DNA of 36,425 nucleotides. Source: Synechococcus sp. AG-670-B23. Lineage in GTDB: Bacteria > Cyanobacteriota > Cyanobacteriia > PCC-6307 > Cyanobiaceae. The notes under the pieces were generated by a model. The model searched no databases, was not told where the DNA came from, and saw only the letters and a list, made by a program, of their open reading frames with translations. The position numbers were made by a program, and so were the translations under genes. The stretch lies in the NCBI GenBank assembly GCA_003209165.1, contig QCSL01000021.1:1-36425 (forward strand). Reading direction: 5' to 3'. Positions 17,711 through 24,601 of this stretch are shown here, in pieces. Numbering within the stretch: position 1 is the stretch's first letter; the number at the start of each line of letters is the position of its first letter.

Positions 17711-18436
17711 ATGCACCCAACTTCTACTGACTTAATTCTTAAGGCATCTGGTATCAACGTTTATTATGGCGAAGGTCACATTCTCAGGGATGTTGATCTT
17801 CAAATTCCACAGGGAGAAATGGTCTGCCTGATCGGTCGAAATGGTGTGGGTAAAACCACGTTCTTGAAAACATTGATCGGTCTGCTTCAGCAGAAAAGTG
17901 GTTCTATTGAATATGAGTCAACTCAGCTACTTAAACAACCTCCATATCGTCGCGCACGCAACGGCATTGGCTATGTTTCCCAAGGTAGGGATATCATTCC
18001 TCGTCTCACAGTTCGTGAAAATTTGATGCTTGGTATGGAAGCTCTCCCTGGTGGAATGGGTAAAAATCGCCATATTGACCCCTTCATCTACGAACTTTTC
18101 CCCATTCTTGAGGAGTTTCTTAATCGGCGTGGTGGTGACCTAAGTGGTGGTCAGCAGCAACAGCTGGCCATTGCTCGTGCGTTGCTTGGCAAGCCCAAGC
18201 TTCTCTTGCTCGATGAGCCGACCGAGGGTATTCAGCCATCGATCATTCTTGATATTGAGCGTGCTGTTCAGCGCATCATCAAGGAGACCGGCATCAGTGT
18301 TTTATTGGTTGAACAGCATCTCCACTTTGTCCGTCAATCGAATTTCTACTACGCTATGCAGCGGGGTGGAATTGTGTCCAGTGGCCCCACGTCCTCCCTG
18401 TCTGAGGCCGTCGTTCAAGAGTTCCTCACTGTTTAG
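17711..18436 (+). CDS. urtE: Urea ABC transporter ATPase UrtE
   Basis: About 241 residues, LivF-type ABC ATPase. Motifs: Walker A GRNGVGKTT, Q-loop IGYVSQGRDIIPRLTVREN, signature LSGGQQQQLAIARAL, Walker B LLLLDEPTEGIQP and switch His in LLVEQHLHF. The RDIIPRLTV segment is typical of UrtE. The start is uncertain: ATG at 17711 gives a family-like N-terminus; ATG at 17681 in the same frame would add 10 residues, and neither has a clear ribosome binding site. It is the last gene of the urt operon. Confidence 0.93.
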   Translation: MHPTSTDLILKASGINVYYGEGHILRDVDLQIPQGEMVCLIGRNGVGKTTFLKTLIGLLQQKSGSIEYESTQLLKQPPYRRARNGIGYVSQGRDIIPRLTVRENLMLGMEALPGGMGKNRHIDPFIYELFPILEEFLNRRGGDLSGGQQQQLAIARALLGKPKLLLLDEPTEGIQPSIILDIERAVQRIIKETGISVLLVEQHLHFVRQSNFYYAMQRGGIVSSGPTSSLSEAVVQEFLTV

Positions 18437-18453
18437 TTTCAGTTCCCATCAAG

Positions 18454-18485
18454 AATCCCCCGAACCAATTGTTGCGGGGGGTTTT
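18454..18485 (+). terminator. Terminator at the end of the urt operon
   Basis: AATCCCCCG and CGGGGGGTT pair (9 bp with one G-T pair) around a 12-base loop, followed by TTTT. It begins 18 bases after the urtE stop and lies in the convergent gap with fmdB, so it may serve both strands. Confidence 0.8.
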
Positions 18486-18505
18486 CATGGGGTGCATTCG
18501 ACAGC

Positions 18506-18781
18506 TCAGCAACCGCGATTCAGCATCCAAGGCCGAGTAGTGCTTTCCTGCAATCGTGGTTTGGTGGAAGGTTCCCTCATTTTTCTTGTGACAAGTTCAG
18601 GTTCCTTTCGTTCAGTTTTCAAGCGCAATCCACCTGTGAGCATCATCGGTGGATTGAACAGACGTTTTCCATGACTTCCGCATTCCGGACATTCAGTGCT
18701 GGTGTCACGATCCGAGATCGATCGCCACACTTCATAGGTCGGGCATTGGTTGCTGGAACAGGCGAATTCGTAAACTGGCAT
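18506..18781 (-). CDS. fmdB: FmdB-type zinc-ribbon regulatory protein
   Basis: 91 residues. The N-terminus MPVYEFACSSNQC and the later ECPECGSHGKRLF form a zinc ribbon of the FmdB family, with cysteine pairs around residues 8-13 and 31-34. The C-terminal half is basic and probably disordered. FmdB was first described as a putative regulator beside formamidase in Methylophilus, and it is found here 79 bases downstream of fmdA on the same strand. A direct role in formamidase control is inferred, since many genomes carry FmdB proteins in unrelated places. Confidence 0.82.
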   Translation of the reverse strand: MPVYEFACSSNQCPTYEVWRSISDRDTSTECPECGSHGKRLFNPPMMLTGGLRLKTERKEPELVTRKMREPSTKPRLQESTTRPWMLNRGC

Positions 18782-18860
18782 TGTCTCGAGTGGATCAAAT
18801 AGAATCAGTTAATCGTTGGATTAACTCCTTTGCTGTTGAGCTGGGAGGGTTGGTTGTTCC

Positions 18861-20066
18861 TCAGCATGGAAGAATGTCTTTGTCAAAGATGGACGTCGGC
18901 AACGCCAGTGTGCAACAGGCATTGGGGATGTCGACAATGCCGCTGATCCTGCCTTCCACAGGTGCACAACTCAAGAGTAGATAGGCCTGTTCGCCGGTAT
19001 AGCCGAACTTCTTCAGGTACTCAATTGCATTCAAGCAGGCACGACGGTAGGCAATGTGCACATCCATGTAGTACTGCTTGCCTTCGAATTCATCAACAGA
19101 AATTCCCTCGAAGACGAGGTAGTCACTGTAGTGAGGCTCCACAGGGCTGGTCTTGAACATGGGATTGACCATCCCGTACTTGGCCATGCCTCCTTTGATC
19201 AAATCGACATGCAGATCGAGATAGCCCGACATCTCGATGGCACCACAGAAGGAGATTTCTCCATCACCCTGTGAGAAGTGAATGTCTCCCATGGAGAGTT
19301 TTGCCCCTTCCACATACACAGGAAAATAGATTCGTGTGCCTTTGGTGAGGTTTTTTATGTCGCAGTTGCCGCCATGTTCCCGGGGCGGAACGGTGCGGGC
19401 GGCCTCATTGGCGATGCGGTCAAAATCACCCGCTGCCACAGTGCCAAGAATGGCACTGTTGGGGTTGGGCAGAGCAGCCAGCACTGGATCACTGCCGGAG
19501 AGGCCTGCGCCGTAGGTCCGACGATCCGGAGCAGTGTTGACCAGTTCTGTTTCGCGGCGGTTCCACTCGTTGAGCAGTTCCATCGAAGGGGCACAGCCGA
19601 TCAGACCTGGGTGCGTGATGCCGGCGAAGCGCACGCCGGGGATGTGGCGTGATTCTGTGTACACACCCTCCAGATCCCAGATGGCTTTAGCTGCCTTGGG
19701 GAAATGATCGGTGAGGAAACCGCCGCCATTCTCTTTGGCGAAAACTCCAGTGAAACCCCATTCATCACCCTGGAGTGCTCCCACCTCGAGGATGTCCACG
19801 ACAAGAATGTCGCCTGGCTGGGCACCGTCCACCCAGATAGGACCACTCAGAACGTGAACAACCTCCAGATTGACATCAGCAATATCTTGCGGATCGTCGT
19901 TGTCCTTGATCTGTCCATCGGTCCAGTCCTTGCACTCGATCCGGAAGATGTCGCCTGGTTTGACTGAGGCAACAGCAGGAATGTCGGGGTGCCACCTGTT
20001 GTGACCAGGCATATCCTGCTGGTCCATGGGCTTGGTGAGATCCACCTTGAACAGGGTCTCGGGCAT
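18861..20066 (-). CDS. fmdA: Formamidase, FmdA/acetamidase family
   Basis: 401 residues, the standard length for the acetamidase/formamidase family, which hydrolyses formamide to formate and ammonia. Typical stretches are PGHNRWHPDIPAVASVKPGD at the N-terminus, GALQGDEWGFTGVF, the HPGLIGCAPS region, REHGGNCDIKNL and YFPVYVEGAKLSMGDIHFSQGDGE, the last holding probable metal and active-site residues. It is a cytoplasmic enzyme. It is downstream of amiF on the same strand, separated by 183 bases that contain a dyad and a candidate NtcA-type site, and is followed by fmdB. Acetamide or other short amides may also be substrates. Confidence 0.93.
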   Translation of the reverse strand: MPETLFKVDLTKPMDQQDMPGHNRWHPDIPAVASVKPGDIFRIECKDWTDGQIKDNDDPQDIADVNLEVVHVLSGPIWVDGAQPGDILVVDILEVGALQGDEWGFTGVFAKENGGGFLTDHFPKAAKAIWDLEGVYTESRHIPGVRFAGITHPGLIGCAPSMELLNEWNRRETELVNTAPDRRTYGAGLSGSDPVLAALPNPNSAILGTVAAGDFDRIANEAARTVPPREHGGNCDIKNLTKGTRIYFPVYVEGAKLSMGDIHFSQGDGEISFCGAIEMSGYLDLHVDLIKGGMAKYGMVNPMFKTSPVEPHYSDYLVFEGISVDEFEGKQYYMDVHIAYRRACLNAIEYLKKFGYTGEQAYLLLSCAPVEGRISGIVDIPNACCTLALPTSIFDKDILPC

Positions 20067-20169
20067 GAAGAAGCACTATCAACCAACAACATTCAAACCA
20101 GCACAAATAAGCTGAGATGTTGCAGCTGATACTTATTTCATTTAAGACATTTCGGGATTAAATATATTC

Positions 20170-20183
20170 GTATTGAGTGCCAC
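20170..20183 (-). promoter_or_regulatory. Candidate NtcA-type site upstream of fmdA
   Basis: Read on the minus strand the site is GTG-GCACTCAA-TAC, the same one-base variant of GTA-N8-TAC as upstream of urtA. It lies about 104 bases before the fmdA ATG in an AT-rich gap. The best -10-like sequence, around TTAAAT, is at about 24-25 bases but is not an exact TAN3T. Confidence 0.35.
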
Positions 20184-20212
20184 TAAAAATTCTTTGTCGT
20201 TTTGATATAGCG

Positions 20213-20239
20213 CCGAGGTTGGCTTTATGCCAACCTCGG
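20213..20239 (-). terminator. Strong hairpin after amiF (terminator or processing site)
   Basis: CCGAGGTTGGC and GCCAACCTCGG form a perfect 11-bp stem with a 5-base loop. It starts 11 bases after the amiF stop. No T run follows on either strand, so it may end transcription weakly or protect the amiF mRNA 3' end. Confidence 0.55.
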
Positions 20240-20249
20240 ACAAACTTCA

Positions 20250-21299
20250 TTAAACCGTCACTGCTTCAACAGGCTTTTCGCTTGTTGTTCCGTTTTTAGG
20301 CATGGGTCCAAGCTTCACGCCTTCGGGGTAGTACTTCCACCCGTCGCGGACCCGAATGCTGCTGTCCCAAGGGAGTTTGTATTCGCCTTTGGCCAGGTCT
20401 TCGACCCAGGTGAGGTAGTTCTCTTTTTCGCCACCTGGCTTGCCCACATAGGCACGACATCCCAGATTAAAGATGTTGTTTTCAAGTGCCCAATTTTCCC
20501 TTGCTTTGTCAACAAGGCGTGGGAATAGTTCTGCTGTAACGATCTCCCAGGGGTTGCGATGTCCTTGTTGAATGACGTTGCCGTCGTAGTTGCAAACTGT
20601 TCCTTCGCCGAAGTAGTAGAACACACCATCGTAACCAGCCAGGTTGACTGAAATGGTGTACATCAGGTTCTGCCAAGCATTGGTTCGGTTGGTCCAAATC
20701 CACTGGTCATTCACTTGGGTTGAGTAACCCGAAATGCGAATGTAGACATTTGCTCCCTTGTATGCAGCTTCACGAGCAAGTTCTGGGAACATGCCGTCAT
20801 GGCAGATGCAGACAGCGAGCTTGGAGCCTTTGGGCCCATCACAGACAGGCATGCCGTAGTTGCCTGGTGACCATGGCTCAATGGGGACCCAGGGTTGCAG
20901 TTTCCGGTAGTGCAGTGCTATTTCGCCATCTGAATTAATGATGATGGCTGAATTGAAGGGAGGTTTGCTTGGGTCGTCATTGACCTCCATTAATGAAAAC
21001 ACGCCCCAAACATCGTTCTCTTTGCAGGCTTGTTTGAAGCGGCCTATTTCTGGAGAATCGATGGTTAAAAGCATCTCATCGTATGTCCAGATCGATGTGT
21101 TGAGCCCCTGAGTCGAATACTCCGGCATCACGATCAGGTCGGCTTCCGGATAGCCGGCTTTCGTTGTTCCAACTGCTTTGCAGATTTGATCAACCTGGGT
21201 CTGAATATCTTCGGGTCCTTTAATTACAGGAACCGGGTACTGAATCATCGCGACGAGCAGTGATTCGTCCCAAGAGCTAACGCTGCCGGTGCTGGCCAT
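20250..21299 (-). CDS. amiF: Formamidase/aliphatic amidase of the nitrilase superfamily (AmiF-like)
   Basis: 349 residues of the nitrilase-superfamily amidases. The Cys-Glu-Lys triad is at E60 (VMPEYS), K133 (YRKL) and C166 (CICHDG), the same numbering as I recall for Helicobacter pylori formamidase AmiF. Other family marks are [12 protein letters not shown] and the W-containing [15 protein letters not shown]. It should hydrolyse formamide, perhaps also other short aliphatic amides, to the acid plus ammonia. It is not related in fold to FmdA next door. The mRNA has an 8-bp hairpin ending 6 bases before the ATG and no visible Shine-Dalgarno sequence. The choice between AmiF and AmiE is based mainly on residue numbering and neighbourhood. 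Confidence 0.88.
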   Translation of the reverse strand: MASTGSVSSWDESLLVAMIQYPVPVIKGPEDIQTQVDQICKAVGTTKAGYPEADLIVMPEYSTQGLNTSIWTYDEMLLTIDSPEIGRFKQACKENDVWGVFSLMEVNDDPSKPPFNSAIIINSDGEIALHYRKLQPWVPIEPWSPGNYGMPVCDGPKGSKLAVCICHDGMFPELAREAAYKGANVYIRISGYSTQVNDQWIWTNRTNAWQNLMYTISVNLAGYDGVFYYFGEGTVCNYDGNVIQQGHRNPWEIVTAELFPRLVDKARENWALENNIFNLGCRAYVGKPGGEKENYLTWVEDLAKGEYKLPWDSSIRVRDGWKYYPEGVKLGPMPKNGTTSEKPVEAVTV

Positions 21300-21304
21300 A
21301 AACA

Positions 21305-21323
21305 GAGAATGGGAACCATTCTC
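21305..21323 (-). promoter_or_regulatory. Hairpin directly before the amiF start codon
   Basis: GAGAATGG and CCATTCTC pair perfectly (8 bp) around a 3-base loop, ending 5 bases from the amiF ATG. It occupies the place where a ribosome binding site would be, so it may limit or control translation, or be an operator. Confidence 0.5.
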
Positions 21324-21416
21324 ATTGTGCTGTCAGGATTTTGATGCAGATGTATCTCATGATGCAAAACGCGCCTTTTCAAGATCGACTAAGTTATTTT
21401 TGATACCAATTTTTGA

Positions 21417-21896
21417 TCAGTCGTCCTCGAAATCGTCTTTTCGGCAAGCATTCTGGGCCAAGCGTTTTGCCCACGCCGGAGCTGGCTCGCCTCCCTTGTT
21501 TTGATCTCTTCCGTCGAAGTAGATCAACAATTGCCAGTCGGTGATCCCCCCTGCTTCCCCTGGTATTTCGTCTGGTTCAAGCCAGCGCCCATAGATGTTG
21601 TCGTACTCGGGCCAGTTCGGCAGGTCCGGCATGCTGCATACAGCGTTGACTTCTGCGCTTCTCTCGTCCACCCCGGGGGCGCTGACCGAAACCCCACCAT
21701 CGAAGAGTCCGTTGGGTGTTCCGGGGCGAAACGCTTTGGTTAGCGTGACGATCGTCCCGCCATCGATCACGATGGCATCGCCTGGCTCTGCTTCGTGGAG
21801 TCGTGTCTCTGTGGGAGCACCGTTGCAGGCTTGACAGAGCAGGGCCACTGCTGTCCCCAGCAGGATCCGATGCGCTGTTGCGACTTGTTTTGGCAT
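21417..21896 (-). CDS. Hypothetical exported protein, possible lipoprotein
   Basis: About 159 residues from ATG 21896. The N-terminus has basic residues, a hydrophobic run RILLGTAVALLCQAC and a Cys, which suggests a signal peptide and perhaps lipid anchoring, though LCQAC is not a perfect lipobox. The mature part is acidic and rich in Pro, Gly and Trp, with two further Cys residues (AVCSMP and NACRKDD) that could form a disulfide. The ORF extends to 21956 but the added part is basic and unlike a signal peptide. I recognise no family. It lies 117 bases upstream of amiF on the same strand, with no clear terminator between, but a functional link is not supported. Confidence 0.6.
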   Translation of the reverse strand: MPKQVATAHRILLGTAVALLCQACNGAPTETRLHEAEPGDAIVIDGGTIVTLTKAFRPGTPNGLFDGGVSVSAPGVDERSAEVNAVCSMPDLPNWPEYDNIYGRWLEPDEIPGEAGGITDWQLLIYFDGRDQNKGGEPAPAWAKRLAQNACRKDDFEDD

Positions 21897-22032
21897 GACG
21901 TTGCGATGCCTCTTATGAACTGAGACGCCTTTCTGTCTACATCCCGGCCAAACCATTAAAAAAAGTTTTTTTTCTACCGATGTGTAGCTCTCTGAACTCC
22001 ATGAAAAGCTTTGCGATGGTCAAAATTTGTCT

Positions 22033-22046
22033 GTAGCAACGGCTAC
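22033..22046 (+). promoter_or_regulatory. CRP/NtcA-type palindrome upstream of DUF4278 gene (copy 2)
   Basis: GTAGC-AACG-GCTAC inside TGTAGC...GCTACA fits GTA-N8-TAC with 6-bp arms. It differs by one base from the box at 7067-7080 read on its coding strand, and both have TCT before the box and CGTTCAC four bases after. It is 75 bases before the ATG at 22121. Confidence 0.6.
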
Positions 22047-22080
22047 ATTTCGTTCACCCTGAGCCAGGGCGCATCTACAG

Positions 22081-22102
22081 CGAGCCATGGAACGGGGGCT
22101 CG
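22081..22102 (+). promoter_or_regulatory. Leader hairpin with loop ATGGAACGGG (copy 2)
   Basis: CGAGCC and GGCTCG form a perfect 6-bp stem around a loop identical to that at 7004-7029. The ATG in the loop would open a 31-codon frame out of frame with the DUF4278 gene and overlapping its start, so conservation is more likely at the RNA level or marks a short upstream ORF. Confidence 0.55.
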
Positions 22103-22120
22103 TCTATTGCCATCGTCGCC

Positions 22121-22540
22121 ATGTCAGTTCTTATTTTCCGGGGAGTTCATTACGAACGAGATACAAGGCTCCCCGGCGCTGAAGCTCCTGTCCAACAGCT
22201 GATTTATCGCTCCCCCGCCCAGGAGGCGCGTGTGATCCGCTCGGCCCAGACGGCGGCGCTACTCCAGTTGGAGGATCCGAAAGAGTGCAGCCGTCTTGTT
22301 TACCGAGGCGTTCCGGTTCGTCCTCTTCAGGCCAAGAGGCTCGACCGTGCTCCGATTCAACAGGGAGGCTTCATTCGCTCTCGTATGACAGCGGAGTTGC
22401 TCGGCATCAATCCTGTTAAACCAGCCGGCGCACCTGTGCGCTCTCATGGCGTCGTGCGATCTCGTCATACTGCTGACTTGCTGAGGCTGGATTGCCGGAG
22501 GTTTAAGTCTTCCCGTTTGTACAGGGGCGTTGTCAACTGA
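22121..22540 (+). CDS. DUF4278 protein with two kinds of internal repeat
   Basis: 139 residues, very basic. It has YRG-type motifs at LIFRGVHY (4-11), QLIYRS (26-31), RLVYRGVPV (58-66) and RLYRGV (132-137), and a second repeat at VIRSAQTAALLQL (38-50), FIRSRMTAELLGI (84-96) and VVRSRHTADLLRL (111-123). The alternation suggests three or four copies of a short module. The family is typical of cyanobacteria and has no known function; the basic, Tyr/Arg-rich make-up might suit binding to nucleic acid or an acidic surface, which is conjecture. It shares promoter and leader features with the smaller DUF4278 gene at 6815. Confidence 0.75.
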   Translation: MSVLIFRGVHYERDTRLPGAEAPVQQLIYRSPAQEARVIRSAQTAALLQLEDPKECSRLVYRGVPVRPLQAKRLDRAPIQQGGFIRSRMTAELLGINPVKPAGAPVRSHGVVRSRHTADLLRLDCRRFKSSRLYRGVVN

Positions 22541-22559
22541 GGTGAACTGATTTCAACAG

Positions 22560-22805
22560 TTAGCTGGCCCAGAGGGATTCCTTTGCCGGTTCATCTTCCA
22601 TGGCGTAGTCGCTCACATCGGCACGCACATGCAGCATCTGACCCGACATCGACATCTTCCAGATTTCCAGGCGAGCATCCTTAGGCGCTTCGAACCAAAA
22701 GACTTCCGTAGGCATCACCACCTTCTCTCGATAGAAATGGTTAGCGCCGATGCATTTCACGATCACCATCCGGCTGGTGTCATTTTGATAAACGCACTCA
22801 ATCAT
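22560..22805 (-). CDS. DUF1830 family protein
   Basis: 81 residues. It follows the DUF1830 pattern: an N-terminal CVYQNDTSRMVIVKCIG strand, a central FYREKVVMPTEVFWFEAP and then a charged ARLEIWKMS segment. This small family is found in cyanobacteria and its function is unknown. The gene is convergent with the DUF4278 gene, with only 19 bases between them, and its upstream region (22806-23079) shows no clear promoter. Confidence 0.8.
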   Translation of the reverse strand: MIECVYQNDTSRMVIVKCIGANHFYREKVVMPTEVFWFEAPKDARLEIWKMSMSGQMLHVRADVSDYAMEDEPAKESLWAS

Positions 22806-23079
22806 CTTGAGTATATTGAATCATGCCAATATCGTGTCCCTGAGGCAAGTGGGGTGTTTGATTGGTCACCGAATCAGCACGCCTTTAGATTTAGTAAAGA
22901 TGAGTTGATACAGAGCAGGCTAATTTCGTAGCGGTGGTCACACTTCTTGCCAGGTTTGGTGTGGCGGATGTCGCTCAGGGTTTGGAAGATCCCACATAGC
23001 GGCTCTTTCGTTTCAACTGAAACAAACCTTTTTTGCTGCCTTTTGCATTATTGATTTGTTGATGTGGGGGTATTGAGAA
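22806..23079. other. 274-base intergenic region without a clear gene
   Basis: It separates the DUF1830 gene (minus) from the small ORF at 23080 (plus), so it must hold two divergent promoters. I see one imperfect GTA-N8-CAC at 22928-22941, a short GTTTC/GAAAC dyad near 23009-23022 and nothing resembling a tRNA, terminator or repeat. Confidence 0.4.
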
Positions 23080-23262
23080 ATGGAAGAACCAATCAGCTTG
23101 AGTGTTACTCAACAGTTCGATGTTGAGCGTATGAATCGCGCAATCGAATCAACCCTTGATCCGCAGAAGTTGCAGGTGTTGGCCAAGCAATTGCTTCAGG
23201 CTTGGCATTCCCAGCGGGCTGCAACAGTTTGGGTAACGCGGCAGAGGGAGCAGCTGGGCTGA
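23080..23262 (+). CDS. Small helical protein, NblA-like
   Basis: 60 residues. The pattern LSVTQQF near the start, then two predicted helices with spaced Leu and Met residues (RMNRAIESTLDP, QVLAKQLLQAWHSQ), resembles the size and layout of NblA (LSLEQQF, about 60 residues), the adaptor that targets phycobilisomes for degradation. The match is by pattern only; key NblA residues in the second helix are not obviously present. It could instead belong to an uncharacterised cyanobacterial small family. A GGGGG run 8-12 bases upstream of the ATG may serve as a weak ribosome site. Confidence 0.55.
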   Translation: MEEPISLSVTQQFDVERMNRAIESTLDPQKLQVLAKQLLQAWHSQRAATVWVTRQREQLG

Positions 23263-23281
23263 TGCTTGTTCTCGTTAACCT

Positions 23282-24532
23282 TTAAGCAGCAAGCTCAGAA
23301 GCGAAGCGTTGCGGGTTGTGGTTTGGCCGTTTCAGGGATGTGCGATCTGCTTGCCCAGCCGCCGCCAGATCAGCCTGCAGAGCTGAATTGCAACTGCGCA
23401 GTCGTGACCAGCTGGGCAGTTGATGGGCAATTGGTGCCTGCATTAGTTTTGCCAAGCCAGGGCGCAAGAGGCCGGCAAAGTTCTGAACAGCTAGTTCTTC
23501 GCTATGGCGGTCATAGGGCAGTCGATTGATTGCCGAATCAAGGCCGAACTGACGCACGCGATCCTCGCCAACTCTTCTGTATAGCACTTCTAGCGTTGGC
23601 AGTTGATCCATCGACATCACGCAGCCCTCGTGTTCCATCAGGCCGCGTAAGACCGTGCCAAAAATTTCACCGGCCATGCGCTGCAGGCCTTCAGTCGGTT
23701 GCTGCCCCAACTCTTTGTGTTTGTGGTCGAACAACCCGAGATCAACTTGAGCAATTCGGCTTGAGGCCACATGGCGGTACACCTCGGATAGCAGCCCAAC
23801 CTCGAGGCCCCAGTCCGAGGGAATGCGCAGATTCATCGCCAAATCGGTGGTGAATGCAAATTCGCCAGCTAACGGGTAACGGAATGACTGGAGATAGGCC
23901 AGATAGGGCAGGGGCCCGAAAATCTGTTCCAGGCTGGCGAGCAGCGGACCAACAAACAGGCGGGTGGCGCGGCCTTGGAGCGCTTGGGTCTCAAGCGACA
24001 GGCGGCTGTAGAAGGCCTTGACGTAGGCAATGCCGTGGGAGCGGTCGAGCAGGGGACGGAGCATGCGCTCCGGATATGCGGATCCGAAGGTTCTGATATC
24101 GGCATCGAACAGACCAACGACCTCAGCGTTTTGGCATGCCACTCCAAGCCCCTGCCAGACAGCCCAGCCTTTGCCCGGTGGTCCGGTGACGTCGAGTCCC
24201 AGCTCACCCACCGATTCGAGCAAGTCCCGAACGGCGGGACCGTTGGTCCAGTGCACCCGAACAGGGAAGGGCATCCCTTCAAAAAACTTTTCTGCCGCTT
24301 TGACCTCCTCTGCACTCTTGGCTGCCAACGCCACGACCAGCTCGTTGAGCCCTTTTAAACCTGAGAGTGTGTCTCGTATCAGCCCCAGGGCCGGGCGGCT
24401 GAATTCCTCCATTAGACAGGGGATCAGCAGGGTGGTTGGTCGCTGACTCAGCTCCTGGTTAAAGGCAACCGCATCGAGATTGCCCAAGCTGTAGTCATGG
24501 ACTGTGCTGATCAAGCCCTGCTGAAAATCCAT
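23282..24532 (-). CDS. gpgS: Glucosyl-3-phosphoglycerate synthase
   Basis: About 416 residues, GT81-type glycosyltransferase with a GT-A fold. It transfers glucose from an NDP-glucose to 3-phosphoglycerate. Visible: TTLLIPCLMEEF near the N-terminus (nucleotide-binding strand), PGKGWAVWQGL, and the metal-binding DADIRTF. A later segment, LAGEFAFTTDLAMNLRIPSDWGLEVGLL, is typical of GpgS. I chose ATG 24532 (MDFQQGLISTVHDY), since GpgS proteins begin in this way; the frame extends further into the divergent gene. Product is dephosphorylated by the GpgP encoded 1.8 kb away, giving glucosylglycerate, a solute made by marine picocyanobacteria, often under nitrogen limitation with salt. Confidence 0.88.
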   Translation of the reverse strand: MDFQQGLISTVHDYSLGNLDAVAFNQELSQRPTTLLIPCLMEEFSRPALGLIRDTLSGLKGLNELVVALAAKSAEEVKAAEKFFEGMPFPVRVHWTNGPAVRDLLESVGELGLDVTGPPGKGWAVWQGLGVACQNAEVVGLFDADIRTFGSAYPERMLRPLLDRSHGIAYVKAFYSRLSLETQALQGRATRLFVGPLLASLEQIFGPLPYLAYLQSFRYPLAGEFAFTTDLAMNLRIPSDWGLEVGLLSEVYRHVASSRIAQVDLGLFDHKHKELGQQPTEGLQRMAGEIFGTVLRGLMEHEGCVMSMDQLPTLEVLYRRVGEDRVRQFGLDSAINRLPYDRHSEELAVQNFAGLLRPGLAKLMQAPIAHQLPSWSRLRSCNSALQADLAAAGQADRTSLKRPNHNPQRFASELAA

Positions 24533-24601
24533 GTGGTGTTCGATGCAACAACAGAGGACAGAGTCCTGCCTCATACCTGAGCGGTGTTGAGGAGGAAGGT
24601 G

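Noticed and set aside
18144-18674. 176-codon plus-strand frame over the urtE end and fmdB
   Set aside because: It crosses the urtE terminator and lies opposite fmdB, and is very rich in Ser, Arg and Pro as shadow frames often are.
22928-22941. GTA-GCGGTGGT-CAC in the DUF1830/NblA-like gap
   Set aside because: One mismatch from GTA-N8-TAC but without a -10 box; a site this degenerate is expected by chance in this amount of intergenic DNA.
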